From assembly GCA_021292165.1 (NCBI GenBank), contig CM037878.1, positions 288,844,971-288,908,970 of the forward strand: a DNA stretch of 64,000 bases, written 5' to 3'. This stretch comes from Shinisaurus crocodilurus (lineage: Eukaryota > Chordata > Lepidosauria > Squamata > Shinisauridae). The notes beneath the pieces were generated by a model. The model did not search any database and was not told the origin of the DNA. It worked only from the letters and a program-made list of their open reading frames with translations. Below are positions 30,966 through 41,635 of this stretch, piece by piece (position 1 is the stretch's first letter; the number at the start of each line of letters is the position of its first letter). The position numbers and the translations under genes were made by a program.

Positions 30966-32442
30966 CTATATCAATAAAAGACAATCATATGGTAAAGAAA
31001 TGATCAACAGTAATTAACATATGAAAGTTTAACACTGTGAAGCACTGCTTTAATAAGAGGATGATGTTTGAAAATCTGGTATGTTTTTCCAACGGTACAT
31101 ATATTTCTTCTGGTTTTATGGAATGGTATAGCCATCTAATTAGGTACATAATTCTTCAATAAAATCAGCTGCTGTGCACTACTACTAATATATAATAACA
31201 ATCCTTCTCACATGTTACAGATTCAAAAAGTTTCATATACAGTACTTTGCCTCAGCAATCCTTACCATCAGCCCTGTATGGTAGATCACTATTATCCCAA
31301 TACTGCAGACGAAGGGCTGAGGCTGTGACAGTGGCTTATCTATGGCCGCTAAGAGAACTCATGGCTATGGGGAGACTTCACAGCTCACACTCATAGCCAA
31401 TTGACTACAATACAGCACGGCACTCCTGAATGGCCTTAGTAAGGAGCATAACTTAAATATTTTATCAAGGCAGGATATGTACTACATATTAGCAGCATCA
31501 ATGGTCTGCTACTCCCACAATCTGGGTGGGAATCTGAGTCTAAAGGCCCCTTCACATAATACATTTCTCTTAGAGAAGTTATCTCAGTGCAAGAGAACAC
31601 CGTAGGCATTCACTCCACAGGGAAACAGCTACTTGAGATACTTCGAGGCACATGCTGAAGTAAACCAAGCGTGACCGAAATAGAAATAAAAATGAAGTAA
31701 TACAAGCAGGTGAACCAGAGACAAAAAAACAGGACAAATCCAACAGTTTTTCCAAAACATCATTCTCTAAACCCAGTAGGTGGGCAGTGTTCAGCATTTT
31801 GTGGGTATTTCCTCCTCTGGGAAGAGGTTAAACAAATGCTCCTGATAAAGAGAAATCCATACAGAACGTCTTCTTCACACTGATGAGAAATGTGCAAGAA
31901 TTTGCCGGTTGCCGGCCAGATGGGAGATTAATAAATGTAAATAATAAATAAATAATAAGAATTTCTCCTCCTCCCTCAACTGTCACCACCAGCAGCCATT
32001 CCAGCGGGCTGTGCAGAGGGAGAAGAGAGGGAGTGCAGGGCCATTCCACCAGCCCTGCCAGAAGTATTAATTTATTTCCCCCCTTCTTCCCTCCCCATTC
32101 CTTTTTCCTTGTGTGTCATGTCTTTTTAGATTGTAAGCCTGCGGGCAGGGACTGTCTTGCTAACTGATTATATATGTAGTTGTAAACTGCCCAGAGAGCT
32201 TCGGCTATTGGGTGGTATAGAAATGGAATAAATAATGATGATGATGACGACAATGACAACGACAACAACAATAATAATAATTTCAAATTCCTATGGAGTT
32301 CCTGAATGGTTTCCAATATGCAGTCATACCTCAAAACTGAAAAATGTGCCCACTGCAGTGTCTGTCTAGTTTTACAAGGTTCTACTTTTTGATATTTGTG
32401 ACTAGACATAACATATCCCTAAAATTATATTGTGCAACTCAC
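30966..32442 (-). other. FCHSD2: FCHSD2 intron (1477 bp)
   Basis: Bounded by a GTGAGT donor (plus 32437-32442) and an ATATAG acceptor (plus 30966-30971). It contains the non-autonomous L2-tailed repeat at 31960-32245 and otherwise unassigned sequence. Confidence 0.85.
31960..32245 (+). mobile_element. Non-autonomous repeat with L2 3' end
   Basis: Related to 19627-19990 (CAGCGGGCTGTGCAGAGG, CATTCCACCAGCCCTGCC, TTTTTAGATTGTAAGCCTG, GCAGGGACTGTCTTG). Unlike that copy it ends in a clear L2-type terminus: GTAAACTGCCCAGAGAGC, CGGCTATTGGGTGGTATAG and an AATAAATAATGATGATG tail. It has no ORF and was probably mobilised by L2. Confidence 0.6.
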
Positions 32443-32497
32443 CTTTACACTTGCTTTCTGTAAGCTTATCCTCGACTGAAAAAGACTAAGTTTAGAC
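32443..32497 (-). CDS. FCHSD2: FCHSD2 exon, F-BAR domain (fourth visible)
   Basis: A 55-bp micro-exon: one base completes the lysine codon split with the preceding exon, then 18 codons read SKLSLFQSRISLQKASVK. It belongs to the F-BAR helical domain used for membrane binding and dimerisation. On the minus strand the acceptor is GTTATAG and the donor is AAG followed by GTGAGT, a strong consensus. Phase 2 at the start and 0 at the end fit both neighbours. It lies only 289 bp after the previous exon. It is far too short to be found as an ORF and is called from the splice frame and the family match. Confidence 0.92.
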
Positions 32498-32786
32498 CTA
32501 TAACAGAAAGTAACACAATAGATTAGTAGATTCCAAGAATAGGTAATGCGTTTAAAGAGCTGTTTATTTGAAGGAGCTTATCTGTCAAAATATGGGTATA
32601 ACATTGACACAGCAATGCAGAAAAGGAGATAATTCTTTTTAAGTAACCTGGAGATGATTCTACAGGTGGCCAGGGGAGCGCTTGTTTACAAGCTTGGATT
32701 ATACCAGTAATGGTAAAGCAAGATGCATTACATAAAGCTATTTAAAGAAATTTACATGCAGAGATTGTAGACATGCTGGAACATAC

Positions 32787-32920
32787 TTGGCCTCAATATC
32801 GGCCTTTTCACGGACAGCATGAGCCATCTGCTCCGTTTCAAAATACTTCTTCTTGCCCTTTGCTAAATCTTTTACTGTCTCTTGCAATTCAGCCTGGATC
32901 CTGGTCAGCTGGTCAACACA
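32787..32920 (-). CDS. FCHSD2: FCHSD2 exon, F-BAR domain (third visible)
   Basis: 134 bp (44 codons plus 2 bases) encoding CVDQLTRIQAELQETVKD, LAKGKK and KYFETEQMAHAVREKADIEA. This is one of the long charged helices of the F-BAR dimer and nearly matches the mammalian FCHSD2 I remember. On the minus strand the acceptor is GTGTTTTTATTCAG before TGT; the donor is GCCAA followed by GTATGT. It starts in phase 0 and ends in phase 2, matching the neighbours. A methionine-rich extension seen when the open frame is read upstream comes from the (ATC)n microsatellite at 32949-32990 in the intron and is not protein. The start is set by the splice acceptor. Confidence 0.96.
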
Positions 32921-32948
32921 CTGAATAAAAACACACAAATGTACATTT

Positions 32949-32990
<42 letters not shown>
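32949..32990. repeat. (ATC)n microsatellite next to a splice acceptor
   Basis: 14 ATC units, (GAT)n on the gene strand. Its near end is 28 bp from the 3' splice site of the exon at 32787-32920, so it spans the region where a branch point would normally lie. Confidence 0.95.
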
Positions 32991-32991
<1 letters not shown>

Positions 32992-33939
32992 ATCACATCA
33001 AAGTAGAACTGTAGTAACTACTGTATTTGTACCTTTTAAAAAGTTCATTCTACTCATATTAATATATATTAATTAATAACCTTTTAACAGCTGCCACTAG
33101 AATAAACCCTCTCTACCTACGTAATAGAAATTCAGTATCCTGGTTCCTATGGCGTAGGCATGGAGTTGACACTACCATTAGAGACCACCTTTCAAAATGA
33201 ACAAAAAAAATAAGATGTTCGTTAACAATTATTTACAAAAGTGAATGAAATATTACTCTTCAAATAATAGAGGTCCTTATATTAAATAGGGTTGCTTACC
33301 ATTCCTAAGCTGAGTCTTTCCCAGTTAAATAAAATCTTGATAGCTTTTCCTCCAGTTCATATTTCCCTAAACCTCACCCCACAAATAGGAACAGGCTTCG
33401 GAATTTCCCTAAACTTCTTTACAAATAGGAACAGATGCTGCACACCAGTCTTCATCTGCCTCCAGTTCTTCCTGCTTCTTCTGGCCTTTAGGATCCTTCA
33501 GATGTTTCAGGGTCTATTTGCTGATGTTCCCTCTGGTCAGACATTAAACAGGAACCTAAAATATGTTATGTACCTATATCTTGCTTTGCTCATAAAATTA
33601 TCAGGTTTGGCATATTAAATTTAAAAGTAGAATTTATTCAGACAATCATAACAAATTTACAGGCAGCCCCATCCTATGCTGCTGCCCGTAACCTTCCAAA
33701 CCCATAGGATTATGGGCATCCAATTGAGGGCAGGAGGAGTGCAACAGACAGGATTGCCACTGTGCTCCCCTCGCCCTCAAAAATATCTAAACGACTGATT
33801 TCTACTGTCTAGATGTTTTACACCTCTTCCCGAGGAGGAGAGGCTGAGGCACCGCCTGGATTCTGTGGAAGCCAGCAGTGCCTCACTCCTTTGTTGGGTT
33901 TTGCATAGGCAGAACGAGATTACCACCTGACATCAGGAT

Positions 33940-34420
33940 TACCACCTGACATGGTGGGTGTCTCTTGAGTTCAAATACACAAGGTCTCTAGTCACGAGAC
34001 ATAGTCTCGAGGTGATATGACTCAGCAACCTTGAACAGGTTTGGGATCAACATGTTGATGAATAGGTTATACAACTGGGGTGAGTAATATCCTATTTATA
34101 GGTGGTATAAAGCTAACACACTTGCTGATAGCTTCACTCTCTCTTCCACTTGCTGTCTTGCTCGTCTCGACTCGACATGTCTCTTGGACTTCACTTCATC
34201 TAGCCTTACCACTGGGTATTGGTTTTGTATCTGCAATGATGTAGTGAGTAGAGATGCATTGCTTGCCTTAATCCCATGTAATTGGGTCTTACAAATAAAC
34301 TCTTTAATCTTTATTAACTGCTGTTATCTCCTCCTTCCGCCTGCGTGACTGGGACTGAGGGTCACTGGCTAGAGAAGCTTTTGAACCCGGGTCAGTCCAG
34401 CTCTCACATCCTTCCCTCCC
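33940..34420 (+). mobile_element. Possible solo LTR (weak)
   Basis: LTR-like signals in order: a TATA-type GGTGGTATAAAGC near 34103, a C/T-rich region, then the polyadenylation signal AAATAAACTC near 34293, spaced like U3-R-U5. The repeat ATTACCACCTGACAT occurs twice just upstream (33918-33952). I could not define TG...CA ends or a target duplication. Confidence 0.35.
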
Positions 34421-34883
34421 TGCCCCCCCCCATGATGCAACCAAAGTCGGTGTCCCAGCTTTGGTTCCCAGTCGGTGAGGAAAGATCTGCGCTGGCTGTG
34501 AGGTATGTGTGTGTGTGGGTGCTCTGCACTCGGACTCCCCACTGCGACCTCGGAAGGAATTTCCGAGGTCGCGGGGGGGGGACACCCTGAATTATCCTAT
34601 GGCCCTCCAGGCAAGGTCAGAGGGCCACAGGATTGTCCCCTAACTGAGTTTACTTTTAAAAGTTTAAAAATATAATTATGATTTTATGAGCAAACCAAGT
34701 TATACATAACATAACGTTAGGAACATAAAAGCTACTTTATGTTCCTAAAGCAGCCCTCCCCAATATAAATTACATCTTATTTCTCAGTAAATTAATGTAG
34801 CAATGAGGCTAAATGTTTTTTCAAGCGTATAAACAAGGAAATGACTAACATTTTGAGAGTAGGATTAGGGGGTAAAGTAACTA

Positions 34884-35171
34884 CCGTATTTTTCAGACCA
34901 TAAGACGCACTTTTCCCCCCCAAAAAAGGAGGGGGAAATGTCTGTGCGTCCTATGGAGTGAATATAGTAAAAAAAAAAAAATTTATTTATTTTATTTTAT
35001 TTATTTTTTTTTTTTACTTTCCTCTGCTGGTCCGGAAGAGTGGAGGACTCCTGGGTGGGGCGAGGGAAGCCCCCGCCTCTCAGCTGATTTTTTTTTTTTT
35101 TTAATTTTTTTTTGTACCATGCAGTAAGTGCGTCTTATGGTCCGGTGCGTCTTATGGAGCGAAAAATACGG
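34884..35171. mobile_element. TA-flanked DNA transposon, short copy
   Basis: A 288-bp relative of 11483-12739: left end CCGTATTTTTCAGACCATAA, right end GGAGCGAAAAATACGG, TA on both sides (34882-34883 and 35172-35173). A T-rich, low-complexity interior replaces the GC-rich block of the long copy. Confidence 0.8.
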
Positions 35172-35228
35172 TAACTAAATGCTGTTCCATATTTGACTTT
35201 GAAGCATGGGAAACTTTGAAAAAACACA

Positions 35229-35395
35229 GCTCAGTGGTAGGAGTGCAGAAGGTCCCAGGTTCAACCCCTGGCATCTCCAGTTAAATGGGTCCCAGGATTG
35301 GGAAGGAACTTGGCTTTGAGGCCCTGGAGACATGCTGCCAGTCAGTATAGGCAATCGCGTGCAAGAAGGACAACATAGAAGGCAGCTTCATATCT
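35229..35395 (+). mobile_element. tRNA-derived SINE (sense copy)
   Basis: The head ACAGCTCAGTGGTAGGAGTG and B box AGGTTCAACCCCTGG are followed by the family body (GGAGACATGCTGCCAGTCAG, GAAGGCAGCTTCATATC). It is a sense copy of the family at 5634-5796. The B box is well preserved but the tRNA body is not, so it is not a tRNA gene. Confidence 0.72.
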
Positions 35396-35639
35396 TCATT
35401 TTTTTAAAAAATGAAGTATGCCTAAACTAATTTTGAAAATCTTCTGAAAAGAAAGACCTAATAGCTTCATAGCTCACATCCGATGCAAAGAATCCAAAAA
35501 CAGTAGAATTTGCAACACTGGGGAAGTGTCTGTGCTGCTTTCATTTCTCTGAACTGTGCTATTCTGGCTGAGTAAGAATGTGGTACAATAAAGGCTGCCA
35601 ACATGTGCATGATTGTTTAGAATTTAAAATTATGCTGAT

Positions 35640-36356
35640 GATCTTTTATTGTTTCTCTTTTATTGTTTATCTGTATTCCAGCTTTGGAATCTTCCTGTCT
35701 GGATACTCTCTCCAAATGGATGGCATTAGGTTCTCGGCATGTTAAAATGGATCGGGTTCCTCCCATAGTTACAGCTGTTAAGAGATGTGTGGTATATAAT
35801 CACATCAATTACATTTTGATCCATTTTCTCAAGAAATTGACTCTATGGGGAAATCCAGATTTAAAAATTGGTAAGAAAATGTTTTTGAGGCGGACTTGAA
35901 CGGATAAGTTCATTTTTACATTGGATCAATTGGTGAGTGCTGATTATGAGTTTTTGCCCTTCTTGGCTTTGCGTGCCAAATACGATTTGCCTGCTATGGC
36001 TGAATGGCAATACTTGCAATTACAACATTTGTTAGAGCCTAGGTTTGGCCCTACAACTTTTACAACTTCAGAGTCTCCTTCGCTATTGGGAACACTTATT
36101 GAGGCTATCGACCCCTGAACCATGTTTATAAATACTTATTTTCTGTGAATAAATACGATACACAGGGTCTTAAGCAGGAACGGAATAGGGAACTGGACTG
36201 GCCCATTTTGCCTAATCAATGGATCACCGCTTTAGCGTCTGTATCTGAAGTGTCTTATCGATCTCAGGTTGCATCTTATTCAGCAAAAGCTCTTGTTCCG
36301 TGTCTATTGGACACCACACTGACTGGGTTTGCACGACACGCAAAACTTCAGTAGGT
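35640..36356 (+). pseudogene. L1/Tx1-type LINE ORF2 C-terminal remnant
   Basis: Broken frames read in order: LDTLSKWMALGSRHVKMDR, LKKLTLWGNPDLKIGKKMFL, DQLVSADYEFLPFLALRAKY, DLPAMAEWQYLQLQHLLEP and GTLIEAIDP, then VNKYDTQGLKQERNRELDWP. The pattern (a LWGNP-like motif, a DLV-type segment, then YDLP...YLQLQ) resembles the C-terminal domain of L1/Tx1-clade reverse transcriptases. Several stops and frame changes (near 35898, 36117 and 36150) mark it as dead. The family is inferred from motif order. Confidence 0.6.
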
Positions 36357-36640
36357 TAAGTGCTACTGAGGTTTAGCATGTTGTATGAGCCCTGCAGGGT
36401 GCCTTAGAAGTGACTTGGAGTGGCTTCCAAACCACCCTGCTATGCCATGGTTTGCAGTAAGGTTAAGGAATCCCTAGTAGGTTTAGCATGTCATCCGAAC
36501 CTGGATGACACGCTAACCTAACCGCAAGCCAAAAAAGCAATACAGTCCCTTGGCCAGAACGGCAAAGGTCTGCTGCTCTGGGCAAGAGGCTCTGGCCGAT
36601 GACAGCCGGCCACATGCCCAAGTGGTGCACGTGCCCAAGT
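36357..36640. mobile_element. Possible fold-back MITE remnant
   Basis: TTCAGTAGGTTAAGTGCTAC, GAGGTTTAGCATGTTGTATG and the later GTAGGTTTAGCATGTCATCC, followed by GATGACACGCTAACCTAACC, make partly mirrored motifs like those of the MITE at 40252-40522. Ends are not clear. Confidence 0.3.
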
Positions 36641-36648
36641 GTGTTTTC

Positions 36649-36672
36649 ACACACACACACACACACACACAC
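36649..36672. repeat. (CA)n microsatellite
   Basis: About 12 CA units. Confidence 0.9.
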
Positions 36673-37250
36673 TTCATATGCATATATTGAAACTGATATA
36701 TTCACATCTCTGTAGTTACTTCCCGCCCTTTATGGTTTTGTTTTTTTTGTTGAAATGTTATAATTTAAAAATAATTTAAAAAATAAAGCCTGCAAACATT
36801 TTATGTAAATACTGCAATAGAGGTGCCAGCCTAAAATTTAGATAACATTTCTCATTTATGGCCTCAGATGCAAGATGCCATAAACACTTGGCTGAAAAGG
36901 TTGTATTGCTAAATCCTTCAAGGACTTTTAGGGCTGGGAATCAGCAGTCCCTTACATATCCTGGCTAGAGTTAAAATAGAAGCAATAGAAATTGCATGCT
37001 TAAGTCGAGTTTGAAACTGCAGGAAAGGAACGACTGTCAGGAATTCCTTTAGCTCCTACTTGTAACGCTTAAATGACAACAATTCTCTTTAAATGTCTAT
37101 ACGCTCTCTCACTCTCTCTATCCCCCCCACCCCCCCACACACAAATATACACAACACACTTTCATTATTGCCTTAGAAATGAAGTTGAGCTATCTTGGAA
37201 AAAATACAACTTTAACTTATGGAATGAAACCTATGCAACAAATGGATGAA

Positions 37251-37347
37251 AATTCTCACAATCCCATTGTTGTGTACCCACAGCATAAGCAAATTTATTC
37301 ACTTTGCGTTTGCTAATTATATAAAAACCAGCTTTTCATAAATTTCA
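37251..37347 (+). repeat. 97-bp direct repeat, first copy
   Basis: Identical over all 97 bases to 37621-37717. It starts AATTCTCACAATCCCATTG and ends TTTTCATAAATTTCA. The first copy is the natural left flank of the 5S/CR1 SINE; the second lies inside that SINE. Confidence 0.97.
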
Positions 37348-37402
37348 TAGATTTCACAGATCATAGAGTTGGAAGGAGCCTACAAGGCTATCGATGTTAA
37401 TT

Positions 37403-37620
37403 AGTTGTCCGAACTAATTAACATCTTTTGTCTTAAAAGAAAAACACAATAACAGAGCTTTCAATGATACAAACAGTTTTTTGTTGGGAAAAAAATCAAC
37501 TCAAAAAATTATTATAGTACTACATTGTACACATAGCCTGAAGGGAATTTATACAAACTTTTTAAATAATTAGGCACATGTAGTTTTGGATAAGGGATTC
37601 TCAACTTATAATATGATTAT
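37403..37620 (-). mobile_element. Inverted fragment of the nearby hAT element
   Basis: 218 bp matching 38709-38926 on the opposite strand, with one mismatch I could see. It shares features of that copy and not of the one at 5968-6878: the ATAATCATATTATAA-type insert, the CAAAACTACA segment and the TTTTTTTCCC run. The left edge continues into a mirrored GATGTTAATT, forming a 14-bp inverted repeat around GTCCG. Confidence 0.92.
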
Positions 37621-37717
37621 AATTCTCACAATCCCATTGTTGTGTACCCACAGCATAAGCAAATTTATTCACTTTGCGTTTGCTAATTATATAAAAACCA
37701 GCTTTTCATAAATTTCA
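37621..37717 (+). repeat. 97-bp direct repeat, second copy
   Basis: An exact copy of 37251-37347, placed directly after the inverted hAT fragment and inside the SINE. Confidence 0.97.
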
Positions 37718-38137
37718 ACCCAACCCACTGCACAATGCAGGAAACTAGAGGAGGGGTCTCCCATCCAAGTAATAACCAGGCTTGACCCTGCTTAGCTTTC
37801 CACGCTCAGACAAGCTGAGCCAGCGTTAGCCACAGGCCACATCTGTTTTCAATCCCATCACTAGTATAAAATGTGATTAAGGCAACTAAATACTCACATG
37901 TATGTTAATTAATATACTACCTCAAAATTAAAAAATATTGGGTTGTATCCAATGACAGTACTACTTAAGAGTAGACTTACTGAAATGAATGGGACTTAAG
38001 TTAAGCTAACACTGGATAAAACCTTAAGTGTGCATTCTTTAAGAAGCTGCTAAATAAATCCATGAGAACACTTGTTAGGTGGTACTGCACAATATACACA
38101 AATGTTTTAAAGAAAATACAGGCAGCTTCTTCTAGGG

Positions 38138-39056
38138 CAGTGATGGCGAACCTACGGCACGGGTGCCACAGCTGGCACGCAGGGACCTCTCTGTGGGCAC
38201 TCAAGCCATTGGTCACCAGATCGCGAAAAGACTGTCCCCTTCTGCAAAACACTAATGATTTTGTTCTTTTTCACAGTGTGGAACAGAATGATTTTATTCT
38301 AGAATTCCTGTTACAGAATTCTTTTCTACATTGTTATCACATTTAAAAGATTTTGAAGAATGATGCACAGAGCATGGCTTGGATGCAAAGCCCTAACAGT
38401 TGACCTGAGCTGCATGTGTTGCTCTCAAACTAACGGAGTATGAGCCAAGGTTTGACAAATTATCAGCATGCATGCAATAGCAAAAATCACATTAATTGTG
38501 CAAAAGCATGCCCAATGCAAACTTTTACCTAATGCAGTGTTTGCAGTCCAAGACATAAGATGTTTAAAATGTGTTAAGCACGTTTAGTTTTCTTGTTTAT
38601 CTTGCTCATCCTAGTACAGGTTGACTTTTACTTTTACTAATCCAACACCTGTAGAAGCAGGGAAAGGACCCGGGGTAAAGCTTGCCCCATACAATTTCAG
38701 TCTGGCATATAATCATATTATAAATTGAGAATCCCTTATCCAAAACTACATGTGCCTAATTATTTAAAAAGTTTGTATAAATTCCCTTCAGGCTATGTGT
38801 ACAATGTAGTACTATAATAATTTTTTGAGTTGATTTTTTTCCCAACAAAAAACTGTTTGTATCATTGAAAGCTCTGTTATTGTGTTTTTCTTTTAAGACA
38901 AAAGATGTTAATTAGTTCGGACAACTGTATGAGTTGTTTTTCTCAAACTAAAACCTCGGTATTCAGGTTTAAATGCAGTGTTGGCACTTTGAAATAAATA
39001 AGTTGGTTTTGTGTTGCAGTTTGGGCACTCGGGCTCAAAAAGGTTAGCCATCACTG
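38138..39056. mobile_element. Non-autonomous hAT element, copy 2 (919 bp)
   Basis: Same family as 5968-6878: CAGTGATGGCGAACC at the left end and the reversed form at the right end (one change in the right TIR). A perfect 8-bp target duplication TTCTAGGG flanks it (38130-38137 and 39057-39064). It differs from copy 1 by a small ATAATCATATTATAA-type insertion near 38709. No transposase ORF. Confidence 0.93.
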
Positions 39057-39997
39057 TTCTAGGGAAATACAGCTTTGGGAAGATGTGATTTGGAATGGAG
39101 AAATAAGGGGTGTGTGCTAACCCTTCTTCTAGTTGTTGCTTTCCCGCTGCAATTCCACACATGCAGGTTCCAGACAAGTTTACCCTTTTCAAACATGCAC
39201 CTAGAATTGGGGAGGGGGGGATGCAAAGGATGCAACAGAAAAGCTTTAGCTAGGGGGGCACTTCTCCATTCCAAAATTGCCCTTTCCCAAAACCTGTTTT
39301 TGCCCCAAGAGATGGGGCACTAGAGTGGTGTTGCGGAGTTTTCCCATGTAGTTCCACTGATCTGCAACCTATTTAACCAATGCAAGATTAACTGCAAAGT
39401 TTAGGTGGGTTGTGCATTAGCACCTAAACTGGTGAACTGGTATCCTATACAGTGGGTGTGTTTCTGGTGCCTGCCTGAAATATATTGCTACAAAGCTTGA
39501 AAAATCAACCCTGAAGCAGATGATCTAACAAACAGCACTTCATCCACCACATCATTTCTCTAAAAAATGTAACATTTGCCTCCCTTAATCAAAATAGCCT
39601 GCTCTGTGTATTATGCACAAGGCTGCTTCTGTACTGATTTTCTGGCCAGCTGCCTGGGATGCCTTTGCAGGATGTGGCTGAATCATCTCAATATCCGTTG
39701 CACCCTTAGATCCTTGGATAATGCTTTAAAGATTTTTAAAAGGTAGCACATCTTAAATTCAAAGCCTATTCTAGTATAATTGGAAAATTTCAAAGCGATC
39801 TCCAAAGATCCTTGCTACCATAATGGAGTGCATTTAATTTCATTTACAAAGCAAGTTCTTCTCTCTTTTGCTGGATGTTCTTCCCCAGTTATTTTGGGGG
39901 AAATGTATGCTAGGATTATGAACTGTTGTTGCTTCAGGAAAAAGAAAGTCAACTCAATTAATGTAAATAAAAAAGTACCTAAATTTACAACCTTAAA

Positions 39998-40152
39998 GCA
40001 ATGGGGTTGGGAAATGCCTCAAGGTCATCTAGTTCAACTTCCAACAAAACAATTTAGTGAGGGATGAAATGTATTCATCTCTCAGTCACCTTCATCTCTC
40101 CAGATTCTGCACCAGGGAACTCAACTATCTGATACTAACAATGATGCAAATG
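39998..40152 (-). mobile_element. CR1-like 3' end fragment (antisense)
   Basis: CAATGGGGTTGGGAAATGCC, then TCAAGGTCATCTAGTTCAAC, is a diverged form of the CR1 3' terminal block. Old and short. Confidence 0.45.
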
Positions 40153-40980
40153 GAATGATTTGCATATAAGAACTGCTTTGCTGGATCAGAGCAAGAATCC
40201 AGCTTCTGCTAGCCAGATGCTTCTGGGAAGCCCACAGGTAAGAAGCAATAGATCTGTTTGCATGTCAGTCCACCATGGCTTAATTTACCTGTGGGGGCTG
40301 TTGCATCGCACCAAGCACCCGCGGGTGCCATTTATGCATGGTGCCCATGGGTTCCCAGCTTACCATAGCTTGTGTCGTGTGAACCCAGGCGGCAGGGGCT
40401 GTTGGAGGGTTAGACAACCTTAAAACAAGCCATGGGTTATTTGAGAGTTGTCTAACCCTCAAACAATCCTTGCCGCCTGGGTTCTCACAACCCGGTGGGC
40501 AGTCATTTCCTGTGAACCAGGTCAATAGCTGCAGCCTTCCCTCATTGCTTGTCTCCGGTATCTGGTATTCAGAGGGACAGTACTGCGGTACATGGAGGTT
40601 CTATTTAGCTATCATGGCTTTTATAGACCTAACCTCCATTAATCTCTCTCATCCCCCTTTTAAAGCCATCTAGAGGCCATTACCATATCCCGTGGCAGTG
40701 AATTCTATAAAATATTTGTGAGAAGCCGTACTTGTCCATCTACAATCTACAGTCCAACTTCATTAGGGTGGAAGAGGGAGAAAAAGTTCTATCCACCTTT
40801 TCCACACAGTTCCCCCACTGCCCAGCTGCCTTGTTTCCTAACCTGAAAAGGTCCCAAATGCTTTTGCAAGGTACTGTAAAACCTTGATCATTTTGGTCCC
40901 TCTTTTCTGTACCTTTTCCAGTTCTATCACATCCTTTTTGAGATGGAGCAATCTCAGATTTACTGTTCATGATTTTCCCT
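40153..40980 (-). mobile_element. Old CR1-like LINE, split by a MITE
   Basis: Left piece 40153-40251 (CTTTGCTGGATCAGAGCAAG, AGCCAGATGCTTCTGGGAAG). The right piece, from about 40523, continues with GGTATCTGGTATTCAGAGGG, CCCCCTTTTAAAGCCATCTA, TCCCGTGGCAGTGAATTCTA and, near 40900, TTTTCTGTACCTTTTCCAGT. Read on the minus strand, the last blocks correspond to CR1-like coding and 3' sequence. Fully decayed. Confidence 0.55.
40252..40522. mobile_element. Fold-back MITE, uninterrupted copy
   Basis: Family of 5797-7048. The centre holds mirrored motifs GAGGGTTAGACAACC and TTGTCTAACCCTC, flanked by mirrored GTGAACCCAGGCGGCAGG and CTTGCCGCCTGGGTTCTC. CAATAG occurs on both sides (40246-40251 and 40523-40528) and may be a target duplication. 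It interrupts the CR1-like LINE. Confidence 0.65.
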
Positions 40981-41635
40981 GTTCCAAAGATTTGGGTTTC
41001 CAAAACACAAAAAACTGGGGCGCTGGGGAGGGAGAGATATTTTTAATGGTTTAAAAATACACCAGATATTGGCATAGAAATGGACCACAGGAGAGGACGA
41101 GCAAGGAGATATTGGTGTGGCTTGAGAACAGGAACAAGGAAATGCATACGGCACCAAAGTGCCCATTTTTCAGTCACTAAAGCTTTCTCCAGACATTTTG
41201 TGGTTTCAGTCATCTTCAGACACCACCCACATCTCCTGAAGCTGCTGTCTGCAGTCATGAGGACTAGACATTTCAGTACTGAAAAAGTACAGTGATGTGT
41301 ACGCTATGTGGCCCTGCACAGAGTTTAGGATCGCAAGGTATTTTATAACCAATGGACAAAAAGGATAGTGGTACTCTAGACCAGATGGTTTGAGCAAGAG
41401 TTATAACTCATGATACAAAGAAACAGAAAAAAAGAAGAAGAAAGATACGACAACCTCTATCAGAGCTCTGTTTGAGATAGGGGGAAAGTCTTCCTTATCA
41501 CCAATAGAAACCAAAGTAAATAACATGACTTAGCAAATATTCTTAGCAACAGTTCTGCCATAAAAATACAATTTGCATAACTGAATAGTGCTCCTCTAAA
41601 CTGAAGATATGCAATGAAATCTCCTAGGATGATAC

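Larger units (their letters stand above)
37348..37850 (-). mobile_element. 5S rRNA-derived SINE with CR1 tail, copy 2 (interrupted)
   Basis: The CR1-type 3' end is at 37348-37394 (ATCATAGAGTTGGAAGGAGC). The remainder resumes at 37718 with CACTGCACAATGCAGGAAAC and runs through the reversed 5S part (GTCTCCCATCCAAGTAATAA, then GACCCTGCTTAGCTTTCC) to about 37850. The 323 bp between are an inverted hAT fragment plus the second copy of the 97-bp flank repeat. The 5S part keeps all three internal promoter elements in recognisable form. Confidence 0.82.
32921..41635 (-). other. FCHSD2: FCHSD2 intron (8715 bp)
   Basis: Bounded by the GTATC donor (plus 41631-41635) and the TTCAG acceptor (plus 32921-32925). 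It is filled with repeats described separately: LTR-like sequence, a TA-flanked transposon, an L1-type remnant, two hAT-related pieces, a 5S/CR1 SINE and a CR1-like LINE remnant. The stretches 33000-33900 and 39060-39990 hold nothing I recognise. Confidence 0.85.

Noticed and set aside
32738..32992. 84-codon frame starting with a long methionine run
   Set aside because: The methionines come from the (ATC)n microsatellite in the intron. Only the 134-bp exon within it is coding; its start is set by the splice acceptor.
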